Below are positions 23,328-34,571 of a stretch of DNA of 64,000 nucleotides, one piece after another. The notes beneath the pieces are model-generated. The model did not search any database. It was not told the DNA's origin and saw nothing but the letters and a program-made list of their open reading frames with translations. A program made the translations under genes and the position numbers. Position 1 is the first letter of the stretch; each line of letters starts with the position of its first letter. The stretch comes from Distichodus sexfasciatus (Eukaryota; Chordata; Actinopteri; Characiformes; Distichodontidae), in contig JAVGVS010000633.1 of assembly GCA_032718565.1 (NCBI GenBank), forward strand, positions 106,254-170,253, given 5' to 3'.

Positions 23328-23550
23328 GGGGCAGTTGGTAGCGTAACGGTAAGGGGGTTCACTCCATGATCGGAACCACTGAGGTACTCATGAGCAAGGT
23401 ACCGTCCCCGAGCACCGCTCCTCAGGCTATGCCCATGTCAGCCGCCCACTGCTCCTTCATGGATGGGTCAAATGCAGAGGTCACCTTTCGTTGTGGTTCA
23501 CTGTGTGCTGTGCTGTGTTCACAAATAATAACCCACTTTCCCTCTCATTA
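23328..23550 (+). repeat. SINE family A, lacking part of the head
   Basis: The head runs from GGGGCAGTTGGTAGCGTAAC straight to CACTGAGGTACTCATGAGCA, so the B-box segment is deleted. Diverged copies of one stretch with TAAATATCTAGAAAA-type sequence occur on both sides (about 23240-23325 and 23630-23715). Confidence 0.8.
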
Positions 23551-23739
23551 TAAACATTACCTGCACACGTGATTTATTTCCCATTGTGGGAAAACTGTGG
23601 ATATTATGGGAAGGCAGTACAGATTAAAAAAGAAATGAACAAACAGAATTAAGTTAAAGAAACAAGACAGTAAATATCTAGAAAATTATGCTGCAGTAGA
23701 TATTACTATACACTATACAAAGTAATGGTGAAAGTATGG

Positions 23740-25530
23740 TGTGCGAAAGGAGAGTTCTTCTTCGAAAAGTCATCGTAACAAAGAAGGCAAAATAAGCAAA
23801 AAACGAAGGACGTCGAAATGATTGCAGCTACCGAAATAACCCAGGCCCCAGCGCCTGACCCAGTTTTGGAACTACGGGGAAGTTAGGGTTCAAAATGACG
23901 TCCAGGAATAGCGCGGATTGGAGGCAGTGTGCCCTTTTTCAAAGAGTCGCTCCCCGCCGCAACAGGGTCATTATTTTGGGATATTAAACCCCCAGGTGTC
24001 AAGAGACGGCGCCGAGTCGTGGAAACCTTTCTGAAGGGAGCGTAAACAAAAACTTGAGGTGACGCGCTGCAGATCAACGTTGGTGAATCTAATGGAGGAG
24101 AAGAAGCGGGTGAAAGAGGGATGAAGCTCAAGCGGCATAAAAGCTCAATCAAAAAGAATCCTTCAGGAGAGGACTGCCATCCGAAGACGCCGTCGCACGT
24201 TACGGCTTCCATTACGCTCGGCGGCTGACAGTTTGCGCCCCTTTTAATGATGGAGAGCTGTCCCACCTTAGATAACACGCTCGCTAAAGCGGCCGCGAAT
24301 GAGAAAGAAAGAGGAGATAAATAACGGCGGCGGCATAATGGGAAGAAAGGGAAGAAAAGGGAAAAGAAGTTTGGGGATGCGAGGAGGGGGTGGGGGTGGG
24401 TTTGAGGGGGGAAAAGACAAACTCTGGGTATGAGATGGCAATTTGGAGAAAGTGGCTGGCACAAAAGCAAACATCTGCGGGAGAAGGTGAGAAAAGACCT
24501 CGAGCCGCTCAAAGGCTGCTCCACCCTCGCTCCCTCTCTCCCTCGTGCTGACAGTAGCGCTACAAAAGCGGCCTTTGAAGTGCGCGAGCGTGAGGAGTGA
24601 GGGAGCGCCGGCGCTTCGTTTAGCGGTGTCAAGACGCCGTCCCGGGACCCGGCGAGTGCCGTCGTCCCGCCGCTAAGCGGGGATCGGGGTTTGAAGCCAC
24701 AGGGGCGCCAGGCAAAATATAAATAAGTAAATGAAAGCCAAACATTTTTAATGATACTACGCTATGCTGTTTATACAGCAGGAGAAGGAGGGGAGGTAAA
24801 AAAAATATGGTGACGCTTTATCTCCAGTGACACCTAACCTAGCATTAGGGGTATTAAACGCTCTCCTAAAAAAAGGCACTGACGCCCACCAACAAGAGAA
24901 TCTCGCTTTTTGCGTCTATTGTCGAGAGGAGAAGAGGAGGGAAAAAAAAAACGTGTCAAGGTGAGCGTAGGCAAGTGCGAGAATGGGGAAAAAGACAACG
25001 GAGGAAAGTTTTTTTTCTTCTTTTTCCCCCCTCGCCGACTTGGGCTAGCTTTCAGATTCGCGCTAATTGCTTGTTTAAAGTTTGTGTAGAACGTGGCGGC
25101 GGCGGCGAGTCGCAGCTTTGATACGACGGAAGTTTGAGCGCCCAGACCGAAGCTGTTAGACAAGGCTGCTCAGACCTCTTCATCTCCCAGCCCCGTTTTT
25201 TTTTTTTTTTTACCCGCCCCCCGGGAACAGAACGCCACTTTCCGTGCATCGCTTGGCCTGCTTTTTCTTCTCCTCTCCTCCACCGAAATGCGTCCTTCTC
25301 AGGTGATGAATCGTTTCGGCCGGGCGAATCGCTCCGTGGCCGGCGGTTTTTAATCTTTCTGTTTTGCGTAGGCCATAATGGAGCGGGCGGCGTGCTAATT
25401 GCTGGCGTCCCACTTCACGTCTGAAGCCTCCATTGGTTAATGGTGCCATAAAGCATTCGGGCGGCGGGACGCGTCTCCGACGCCGGGTTGAGAATACTTA
25501 AGTCGGCGACGGCAGTTGACCTCATTTAGG
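23740..25530. other. GC-rich unique intronic stretch
   Basis: Low in interspersed repeats, with many CpGs and purine- or pyrimidine-rich runs. The segment 25260-25520 contains close-set AT-core sites (CTAATTGCTGG, CCATAATGG, CCATTGGTTAATGG) like those found in conserved enhancers. No exon was recognised. Confidence 0.4.
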
Positions 25531-25984
25531 GGGCATAAAAGATTCCCTTGGATCAGAGAGTTGGCTTACTGAGGCATGAAATCAAAAGCACTCGCGCGCA
25601 GGGGCGTAAAGGCGTAAAGGTAAAGCCGGTCTCTGAGGGCACTAACGCATACCGAATCAAAGGAAAATGTATAAAATGAAAAGAGCTATACTTAACAGGT
25701 AGATGTCGCGCAGCAGGGTTGGCGCAGCAAAGGAATCCAGCTGCGCGGCAAAAAGGCCCCCGAAAAGTCGGCAGCTCGTGTGTTGATTTCCAGCCCTCGA
25801 GTTCTAGCCGAAGCACATTTTAACATGCACGCTCTCCAGGACAGCCATAGCTGTATAGATTAGGCTGAAGGCTTTTCTGTGTTTTTCGTCAGGGATGCAA
25901 AATGATCTCAAATGCACACGGTCAGGAAAATTCAAAGTATTCCTGTAACATACATTCATTCATTCTTCACATTAAAACTAAAAA

Positions 25985-26850
25985 TTGTTTTCCAATTTTT
26001 CATTTTGCCACATATTCCACTGTGGTTTCCCCAATGAGCACAAGTGGCATGACACGGAAGTGACCGTAATACATGGTCAATCCAAAAATACAGTATATAT
26101 ACCGCTTTCTTTACTGCTCATAAGAATAGATCCTCTGCTTTGTTTCTTGGCAGTAAAAAGGTTACTTTTTTGTTGGAGATTCTTGCTCTTTTAGTGTCTT
26201 CTGCATGCACTAGGTCACTAGTGGTATTGAAATGAATCCCATAATCGATGCATCGTGATGGAGACATGGACGATTCTGCATCGATGCAGTGGCAGACCAT
26301 AATCTATTATATCAGGGTTTTTCAAATGGTGTTCCTCTGCCCCCTGGTGGTCCGCGGCAGCATTGCAGGTGGTCTTTTTATTTATTTTTCCGAACATTTT
26401 CAGGCGGGCATCTTTAAGAATAATCTATTTAATATCTAAAAAGTAATAGGAATTAATGCTCCCCACTCCATACTGCTTAGTCTGAGTGGTGGTCCCTGGG
26501 ACAGAGGCAGTTGAGAACCCCTGGATTATATCATAAAGACATTGCTTGGTGATTTTCTGGCTACGGCATAAAAATTCGAGTTACAACGATCATCCAAGTA
26601 GTAACTATGGCGCCCAATCTGTGATCCATGCCCCCAATCTGCGTGAGATGTGAAGTAATGTAGAAAAATCAGCATTGCGATGCATCGAGATACTGCATCG
26701 AATCGTTAATCTGATAATCCTAACTGAATCGAATCGTGAGACCTGTGAAGGTTCACATCTCTAACGGTCACTGCCACTTGCCCTTGAGGTTTCCAGATTC
26801 AATGTAAAAAACGAACAAGCGAATGACACACGGATTTCGAATGTAGGCTA
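25985..26850. mobile_element. Dispersed repeat family D with nested hAT MITE
   Basis: Resembles 41035-41690. It includes ATCGATGCATCGTGATGG, GAATCGAATCGTGAGACCTG and the end-like GTGAAGGTTCACATCTCTAA. A MITE interrupts it at 26313. No coding sequence. Confidence 0.55.
26313..26523. mobile_element. hAT MITE, related to the copy at 9320
   Basis: A 211-bp element. Its ends are CAGGGTTTTTCAAATGGTG and, reversed, CAGGGGTTCTCAACTGCC. The flanking 8-mers TATTATAT and GATTATAT match at 7 of 8. It shares CCCCCTGGTGGTCCGCGG with the copy at 9320. Confidence 0.85.
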
Positions 26851-27439
26851 AGGTAACTCTGTTTCCCCACAAAGACACGCTGTGTGCCTACGGCCTGCGA
26901 TATGGACGCCCTTTATATAAAGAGTCATTAGGAGCTCATCAGCGGTGCTTGTTCTGAGGCACCTCCAAATGATCTGTAAAGAGGCAGCGGCGGCGCCGGG
27001 GGACGGCGCGGTAGGCCGGGGTCACGCCGGGGCCCTCGAAAAAATAGCGCATCATTTGTCATCTCTGTACGGAACGCAGAGCGCTCAGCCCCCCGGACAT
27101 TCGCAGGACGCACCACGTCCCTTCGTTTCGAGTCGGCTGCAACGATGACGTCCCTCCTCCAAACGCAGCGAGCTTCGTCCCCCTCGGGCGTCTCTAACCC
27201 AGAAAACAGAGGTGAGCTGCAGCGACCTGCTCAGGAGGCTCCTGGGGATGCAGAGCGGAACGTTCTCGACTCACGCGTCTCACTGCGGAGGTTGGCTTTT
27301 TTTTTTTCGGACTCGGCCTCAGAAAAAAAATAATTAAAAAAAGCTTCCGATTAGCCCTGGCCACGGCGGTTAAGTCCGCAGAGGCCGGCTCTGACCCTGC
27401 CTCATTAGCCGAAGTTTTACTCTGGGCTGTTTTTTACAC

Positions 27440-28660
27440 TATAAAATGACGGAAAATGTACTGGCAGTTTGTTACCTGGACTTCTTGGCATACTACAGAT
27501 TTTCAATGCACAGTTTTTTTCCGTAAAATACACGCTTATTGTAAATGATCAACATGAACAAATTAACAGGTATTCACTAGTATGCCCAATAGTAAAACAA
27601 GATGTACTCCAGTAATAACGCTTTATTTCGTTACACATGTGAGCGTTATTATTTGTTATTGTGAACACACCACATAGCGCACCACAACGAAATGTGACCT
27701 CTGCATTTGACCCATTCGTGAAGGAGCAGTGGGCAGCTGAAATGGGCAGCGGCCGGGGGAGCAGTGCTTGGGGATGATACCTTGCCCATGAGTACTTGGG
27801 GTAACTTTACCGGTCTGGGATTCGAAAACCGATGGGGGCAAACGTCCAACTGTTACGCCACCATCTGTCCCAAACTGCACATTTACGATTAGCAAAATAT
27901 AAATGTTCTATAAAATAACACAGGGAATATAGAGGATAGTATTTTGACACTATACCAGTTGGGACCTATCACTGAAAAAAAAATCTAATATCTAATCTAA
28001 TCTAAAAAATCTAGTATAATTATGAAAAATGTTCTGGCAGTTTGCAGCTTATATTTCTTGTTATATTACAGATTTTCTCTTAATCACCCCTACGTTCTTT
28101 TCATGGTAAAGAAACAATATTAACAAATCATCATTCACTGTTATGTCCATTACCAAAATGAGAAATACTGCAATAAAAGCTCTTTATTTTGTTATACGTT
28201 TAAGCTTTGAAAAATAGAATTATTCTACAAAATAATACAGAGAATTTTCAGGGCAGTTTGTTACCTGGATTTCTTCTTTTATATAGTGGATTTGGATTAG
28301 GGATTTGGACGCAGACTTGTCCAATAGTCAAATGAGACCTTCTATAATAATAACATTTATTTTGTTGCACATTTAGGGTTTGACAGATAGAAATTATTTA
28401 TTATTTGTAAAATAATAGAGCACTCTACTGTTAAATTATATTTATCACTTTATCACTATTAAAAAACAATAAAAAATCACTGAAAATGTTCGTTACCTGG
28501 ATTTGTTCTGTTATTTTACGCATTTGGACACAGACATGTCTAATAGTAAAAGGACACCCACTACAATAATAGTATATTCTTCATTTTGTTACACTTTACA
28601 TTTTGTAAAATAGAACAGAAGTAGAGATGTTCTGCAAAATAACGCAGAGCATGTAGTGTA
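27440..28660. repeat. Diverged tandem repeat, about 205-bp period
   Basis: About four old units, each with the order AAAATGTNCTGGCAGTTTG, then ACCTGGATTTCTT, then CCAATAGTAAAA, then CTTTATTTTGTTACAC. The first is split by a family A SINE at 27639-27872. Confidence 0.7.
27639..27872 (-). repeat. SINE family A
   Basis: Inserted within the first unit of the 205-bp repeat. Tail and body are intact; the head is slightly decayed. Confidence 0.85.
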
Positions 28661-29655
28661 AATTTACACTCTTTTTGCCAGCGTACCTGCCGGGTTGTAT
28701 GTACCTTTGTTCTGGGGTCCAGGTGCTCGGCTTTTAGATGCATCTACGGAGACTTATTTGGGCAGTCCGAGGTTGTACCTGCAGGCCAGGCGAGGCGCGG
28801 AAAAAGGCAGGCGGGGGTCCGGGGATTATGACCCTGTAAAGATCAAAGCCGGACCGCCGCCCGAGGGGGCTTCAAAGGCGAGTGGCGGTCTCCCCCCGGG
28901 GGCTTAAGCCTCGCAGAGGAAGCCGGATAACAAAACACGAGGCCGCGTTTACGAGTGCGAGGGCTTTTAATTGCAGTTAAACAACGCCACCTGGCCGCAT
29001 CCAAAGAAGAAGTGCTCTTTTTGGTAGGGACGGCCGTGGAGCCCTGATCTCGCGTTTTATGTGCGAGACGATTACGATCTGCTTGGGCGGTTCTGAAAAA
29101 CAGCGTACCTCGCAAAAGACCAATCCATACCGTCGTTACGTTACGATGTTGACGGTACAACCGATTGCTATTATGTTTAAGTGAGGGGAAAAAAGTGGCA
29201 CTTACGCTGCAAGTTTAAGTGGAGTTTGTTGGTATAAGAAGTCTTAACGTCTCAAACTCTGTGCATTGTAATGAGTCACAACACTGTCTGTGAGGATAAG
29301 AATAGAAATCCCTGATTCTGCGTTTATGCAGATCAACATGAGAAAAAGGCATAAATTAAAGAAGCAGAAGAAAAAGAGAGAGGGAGAAAACACACACACA
29401 CATTTAAGCACAGTCTGAAAACTCCCCAGAACTCTCCAAACACACTCAGAGAGCCACTCAGACGTTACCCCGCTGCGAAAACTGACCCCGGGAAACAAAA
29501 ATTCGCTTTGATAGTTGACCAACAGCAAAGATAAAAGCAGGTGTTGGAAGGGAAGGATGAGGTTGAAAAGTGATCGCCCACTCCATCACACTCATGGTAA
29601 AGTGTGTGTTGGGTAATTATAGAGTGGATGAGTGCTACACTTAAGCTCGATCCGA

Positions 29656-29684
29656 GGATAGATGGATGGATAGATGGATGTATG

Positions 29685-29715
<31 letters not shown>

Positions 29716-29736
29716 GGATGGTGGGATGGATGGATG
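29656..29736. repeat. GATA/GATG microsatellite
   Basis: A run of GATA and GATG units that lies 30 bp inside the intron beyond the 5' splice site of the exon ending at 29766. Confidence 0.95.
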
Positions 29737-29765
29737 GGGGTATTAGGAAAGGGAGGCAAACCTAC

Positions 29766-29863
29766 CACTTGCACGTCGGAGGGCACTCTGGAGAGGAAGT
29801 CCAGCAGCTCGTTGTTGTCGATGGTGTACGGGTCGCGCAGCTTCTTCGTGAATTTGTTCACCC
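29766..29863 (-). CDS. mctp1: MCTP1 exon after the second membrane segment
   Basis: A 98-nt exon between TTTCAG and GTAGGT on the - strand, entered in phase 1 and left in phase 0. It encodes GVNKFTKKLRDPYTIDNNEL and then LDFLSRVPSDVQV, the highly conserved juxtamembrane block at the C-terminus of MCTP proteins, on the cytosolic side after the second membrane segment. The first Gly codon is split with the previous exon. Identity with the vertebrate MCTP1 tail is very high, so the call is secure even without neighbours. Confidence 0.96.
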
Positions 29864-30309
29864 CTGAAAGTCGGCCGACACGGGGCGACATTAGGTCCTC
29901 GTCGAGGAGGGACAAGTGCACTTCACGAGTCTATCAAAAGAGCCTGGCTCCGTACTTCAGCACCACAGCATCAAAAGGCTGCGAGAGGAGCCTTGTCTTT
30001 TTCCAAGTAAAGACCCGGCTGCTATTAGAGCCTGTGAGAGCGCTGCTCTCTGGCCTTTGAGAGCTGTTCTTAAGTCTGAAATTGTGAACAGGCCATTAGC
30101 TGTGAGGCTGTGTTTGGCCCCCACTTACGGCTTCGGCCAACTACTCCCCACCCAACTACTCCCCATTTACCAGCAACCTCCAAACACGCTGCTGGTAAGA
30201 ACCTGAGCTGCCGAAACCTTTATCCCCCAAACAATCCCACCGTCGTAGTTTGACATGCATTTGATATTCAATATTGTAGTAAATGAGAACAACAATTAAT
30301 TTGGCTTAC
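29864..30309 (-). other. mctp1: mctp1 short intron (446 bp)
   Basis: GTAAGC to TTTCAG, with no recognised repeat of note and no other gene. Confidence 0.9.
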
Positions 30310-30419
30310 CCCAGGCCAGGACGATGTATCTGAGTGGGATAAAGTAAACGATGACTGTGGCTACACACAGAGCCACTATGGCCAGCCAGCTGAGAAAAGG
30401 CACGGTCCAGTTGAAAGTG
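30310..30419 (-). CDS. mctp1: MCTP1 exon with the second membrane segment
   Basis: A 110-nt exon between TGTGTGCAG and GTAAGC on the - strand, entered in phase 2 and left in phase 1. It starts NTFNWTVPFLSWLAIVALCV and continues with a hydrophobic run to YFIPLRYIVLAWG. The run of more than 20 apolar residues is the second of the two C-terminal membrane segments by which MCTPs are held in endoplasmic-reticulum or endosomal membrane, probably as a hairpin. It matches vertebrate MCTP1 almost residue for residue. Confidence 0.96.
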
Positions 30420-30502
30420 CTGCACACAGAAACAATATAGAAAGTATTTCACACCTCTAACTTGAAGACCACCAACTGCTTTTTGTTTGCCTCCTCCATC
30501 TG

Positions 30503-30668
30503 AAAGCCTGTGATCATAGGATTGGTGGTTCAAATCCCAGGAACCGGCATTGGGCTCCTGAGCAAAGCCCTTAACCCCAGGTTGCTCCAGAGAGTGTGTT
30601 CCTGTTAATTAGGAGCTGGAAGTCATTCTGGATAAGAGCTTCTGCTAAACGGTGTAAATATAAAAATG
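30503..30668 (+). repeat. SINE family B, head decayed
   Basis: A B-box-like GGTTCAAATCCCAGG, the CCTGAGCAAAGCCCTTAACC body and an L2-type tail CTGGATAAGAGCTTCTGCTA. It lies in the mctp1 intron 30420-31294, antisense to the gene. Confidence 0.75.
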
Positions 30669-30918
30669 TACTTTTTAAAAATAAACTTGTTGCGTTGGCT
30701 TGATAAATGAATGAAGAATATTTACTAAATTAAACAGCATACTTCTTCACAGAGAACAAAAGCTTTTTTACATTATGGCCCCTTTTAAAACATATTTATT
30801 ATTAGATGAATACTACAATGTTCCTGTGTGTAATTACAGAATAATGAACGCTAAGTACATAATGAGTACACTAAATGACCACAATGGGCATGTAATGTAC
30901 TTTGTTAACACTATACAG

Positions 30919-31078
30919 CAGGGGTTTTCAATCGGTGGTCCGCGACCCCCTGGTTGTCCGTAAAATGCAACCCAGTTTCACTACTAAAATCATCTTTTTA
31001 AAAATGATTTCATTTCAAAACATTTCATGATGTTTTGGGCATCTTTAGGACTTTGATGCAAATATCTAAAAAAAATCA
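30919..31078. mobile_element. hAT MITE, right end missing
   Basis: Starts CAGGGGTTTTCAATCGGTGG and keeps a CCCCCTGGTTGTCCG phrase. The right terminus is lost. Confidence 0.65.
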
Positions 31079-31294
31079 TTGGAAAAAATGCAAAGATTTG
31101 CCTTCGGCTACTTGAGTAAAGATGAGGGATAGGTGTAGGTGTGACATAATTATTAATAATTAGTGATTATTATTAATACAGTCATAGTCGGAGTCAATGG
31201 AAATATCTGTCAAAAGTAGAGAAGACTGTGTGTGTGTGCGGGTGTGTTTGTGTAGGTGTGTGTGCACATGCATAAGAGGTGCCCAGCATCTCAC

Positions 31295-31404
31295 TTCTTT
31301 ATCCTCTCGCCGTAGGAGGCCACTTCATCCAGCGCGCTCTGCACACTGATGCACACATCCTGAATGGCATAGAGCTTGTTCATAAAGCCTTTTCTCTCTG
31401 AGTC
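31295..31404 (-). CDS. mctp1: MCTP1 exon between the membrane segments
   Basis: A 110-nt exon between CTCGTAG and GTGAGA on the - strand, phase 0 to phase 2. It encodes DSERKGFMNKLYAIQDVCIS and then VQSALDEVASYGERIK, ending with two bases of an Asn codon completed by the next exon. This is the amphipathic helical region linking the acidic stretch to the second membrane segment and is strongly conserved in MCTP1. The helix is likely to lie along or between the membrane segments; that is inference. Confidence 0.96.
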
Positions 31405-31866
31405 CTACGAGAGTAAGAGGGAGAGAGAAAGAGAGATGCATTTTAAAGACCTTAAAGAACAATCCAGCCCAGAGATCTTCAAAGACTTGGAGAGCTCTCT
31501 TTCCTTCTCTCCGTCTCCACCTACTCAGGAGTTGCAACAATAATCAGCATGCTTGTTTATGGCCAACAAAGAATATACATATTTAAAGCAATATTTCACT
31601 GGCGCATCACACATCCATCAAACCCACTCAACCCTCTTTACGCAGGGCGAGCAGCGCTGGACCATTAACTTTAACTTTGATGACATCATTGTGGTCCACC
31701 TCCTCCTCCTCCTCATCATCATCAAACTCATTACCTCGAGCATGAAAAGCCTGACCGTTTCAACTTTTGATGGTTGAGAAGAAATATAAGAAGCAGTCAC
31801 CGAGAGTCCGCCTTATGACCCAGCAACGGGTTCCCACAGTCAGCATTCCACGTTTTCATCAGAGAA

Positions 31867-31901
31867 GTAGAAGAAGAAGAAGAAGAAGAAGAAGAAGAAG
31901 A
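31867..31901. repeat. GAA microsatellite
   Basis: About eleven perfect GAA units; on the mctp1 sense strand this is a TTC run. Confidence 0.95.
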
Positions 31902-32372
31902 GGAAAAGGAAGAGAAAGAATGGTCATGCAACACTCGGGCTGACATGGAGAGGCAGAACAGAATGTAGTGACTGAGAGGACACAGACACAAAGGCTGCTT
32001 TAGTGTGTAGGACATGCCGTGACACACATACCGAGTTTGAGTAGAACCTGTAAAAACACTGAAAATGCAGGACTAACTTGGTTATAATGACTCTTTGCAA
32101 GGGACTATACTTACAGACGTGGTAGTTGTTGACCAGTTCAAGCTGGTCCTTAAATCCTTTTATTTTGGACACCAGTTTTTAAGCCAACTTGCTCATTCTG
32201 ACTAAGCACTAAAAAGCAAACACCCATCTATAAACGGTTTAAGACTAATGCTGATCTAAGTTCTTATAATCAGGGAGAAGTGCGTCCTTAAGATGAATAA
32301 CTTTAGGATTAAGAACGATTTATTAAGTAAAATCTTGAAAACTTTTCTTTTCATGCATTTTTCTTGAGTGTT

Positions 32373-32622
32373 GGGGCAGTCGGTAGCGTAACCGTTAGGG
32401 CGTTCGCCCCGTGATCGGAAGGTCGCCGGTTCGAATCCCGGAGAGGTAAAGGTGCCACTGAGGTACTCATGAGCAAGATACCACCCCCAAGCACTGCTCC
32501 CCGGGCCCTTTTCAAGTCAGCTGCCCACTACTCCTTCACGGAGGGGTCAAATGCAGAGGTCACATTTCGTTGTGGTGAACTGTGAGCTGTGTTCACAAGG
32601 ACAAATAATCAAACACTTTCAC
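32373..32622 (+). repeat. SINE family A (full length)
   Basis: One of the best-preserved copies: head GGGGCAGTCGGTAGCGTAAC, B-box GGTTCGAATCCCGG, body and tail GTTCACAAGGACAAATAATC. Confidence 0.9.
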
Positions 32623-33504
32623 TGTGTGTAGATACTGACAGGATGTGGGAAAGTAGCTTATCTTAGCTGGAAGTCTCCTAGATGTTTAGCAGAAATCTAG
32701 TTTTACAAATAAGACAAACACATTTCCTTTCCTTGCTGCACTGTAAACCCTCATGTACATCACCGTGGATAAGAACATTAGCTAAAAATATAATATAAAT
32801 GTAAAAAAATCACTTGAGGACTGAACGGTCTCCCTTTTCAAACTAACCAACCAGCTGGTATCACATGAAAAATACAAGAGAACTAGAAAACGGCACTGAT
32901 CTGTTTTCTTCAGCAGCAAGGAGCACTGGCGCCCCCAGTGGCCATGAACTGAACCAGACCCGCCCCCATCGCCCGCCCCGAAAAATAAACCCTTCCCACC
33001 CTGCCCTGCTTGGGCACCGCTGCCTAGGCCGCTTCATTCGCTTTCATGAAGATCAATTGAAATGTCACTGTCGTAGTAGATAATACCCAGTCGGAGCCGG
33101 GCAGCACGTCGAGCCCCGGGATCAAATAGAGCTGTGCAAAACAGGGCAGAAACACCAGGGGAGGGGGGTATTTCCATACAGATGAGGTTACGTAAAAAAA
33201 GTTTTTTGTACCATTTTGTTTCCGCATGTCGTGCGGTCGAAGAGTGAGTTTTTATAGCGGGAATTAACGCAATTGCATTGCTGTTATATCATGCAGGGAT
33301 TAGCATACATTTCACACTCACATTATGTGTACAAGCATTCCGGAATGAAGGCTATAAGAAGGCGCCCAGACGCCAGTGCCAGGGAGGTTTGAAAAGGACT
33401 GGCTGGCATTTTTCTCTCATGTGCCAGAACTGGAAAAAGCCAGTGTCTTATTAAATTGAGGTTCTGTGTATGGGGTCTGAAAGAATCAAATCTGTTCGTG
33501 TTGC

Positions 33505-33555
33505 ACACACACATACACACATACACATACGCACACACACACACACACACACACT
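33505..33555. repeat. CA microsatellite
   Basis: A CA tract interrupted by TA and GC. Confidence 0.95.
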
Positions 33556-33842
33556 GAGTTTCCTATCCCAGGCCCCCTCCGCTCATCCCTCTGCATCCCA
33601 CATTTGAAAAATGACCCCAAATATGGCCTGCAAAGCCACACTCCCTCCCTGAAAACCCACACAAGACAAATAGATATAATTAGACACTGTCCCAGGGTTA
33701 TTTTTTCTTTGCATATATTTTACAAGAGGTCTTTCTTTCCTCCTCTCGCTCTCATCTGGTTCGTGTTACCGGCTGAAACAAAAGCGCTCCACATGCGCCA
33801 TTGTATTGGGGTCCACATGAGCAAAGAGAGTTGAGAGGGATG

Positions 33843-33843
<1 letters not shown>

Positions 33844-33894
<51 letters not shown>
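33844..33894. repeat. GT microsatellite, about 25 units
   Basis: A pure GT run, the longest in the window. Confidence 0.97.
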
Positions 33895-33896
<2 letters not shown>

Positions 33897-34068
33897 ACAG
33901 AGAGAAAGGTACAGGTCATGGGTCTCCCGCTCCAAACCATTGCCACATGGTCCCCGAACCGTGAGCTAACTCCGACTTCCTGCCTTCAAAAAGTGGACCG
34001 CAGAAGGAGGGAGGTTGGAATAACACTTGCCTGGAGAGTGGCTTGTTTTCACTGCTCGTCCACACAAA

Positions 34069-34112
<44 letters not shown>

Positions 34113-34252
34113 AACACACAAGCAACCTGCTGCAGAGGGCCCACCAGCTGCTCCCCCTAGGCCCTTTGATGGAGCTCCATTTTGGGAGCCTGGCAGGGCT
34201 GAGAAGAGCTGATGCTACATGTGGCCATTCCATTACCTTACATTACCTTACT

Positions 34253-34280
<28 letters not shown>
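34069..34280. repeat. Two CA microsatellites
   Basis: Pure CA runs at about 34070-34106 and 34254-34279 flank a unique segment. Confidence 0.95.
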
Positions 34281-34286
<6 letters not shown>

Positions 34287-34571
34287 AAGGCTGCCACAAT
34301 CATATACAACAAACTAGTGCTGGGAAATAAATTGAAAACTAATCAAAACTGACATTCAGAACCTCTAACGGATGAAATCTTACTCATGTCAATAATTTTC
34401 ATCATTTTTGAAATTATTAATACTGTTTTTTAATTTATTTAATACTCTCCCCACTGTGTGTGGCCAAATTTCGCACAAAACAATACCCAAAACAAAATTA
34501 ATCATAATCAATGCAAAATGTTCCATTAATCATGATACTGATCTGAGGCCATCTATCTATCAGTCTATATA

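Larger units (their letters stand above)
19252..29765 (-). other. mctp1: mctp1 last intron (10.5 kb)
   Basis: Bounded by GTAGGT after the exon at 29766-29863 and AACAG before 19251. It holds a family D repeat, GC-rich unique stretches (19800-20330, 23740-25530, 26860-27400, 28680-29150), the 44-bp minisatellite, SINEs and a GATA microsatellite. The 249-codon frame at 23883-24632 (-) is rich in Pro, Ser and Leu, has no family resemblance and no splice support, and is probably chance. Confidence 0.85.

Noticed and set aside
23883..24632. A 249-codon open frame on the - strand
   Set aside because: The longest frame in the window, but rich in Ser, Pro, Leu and Arg, with no domain and no splice or homology support. 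It lies in a GC-rich intronic stretch where stop codons are rare.
33720..33946. Frames rich in His-Thr or Cys-Val repeats at CA/GT tracts (also 34027-34330)
   Set aside because: These are direct translations of microsatellites.
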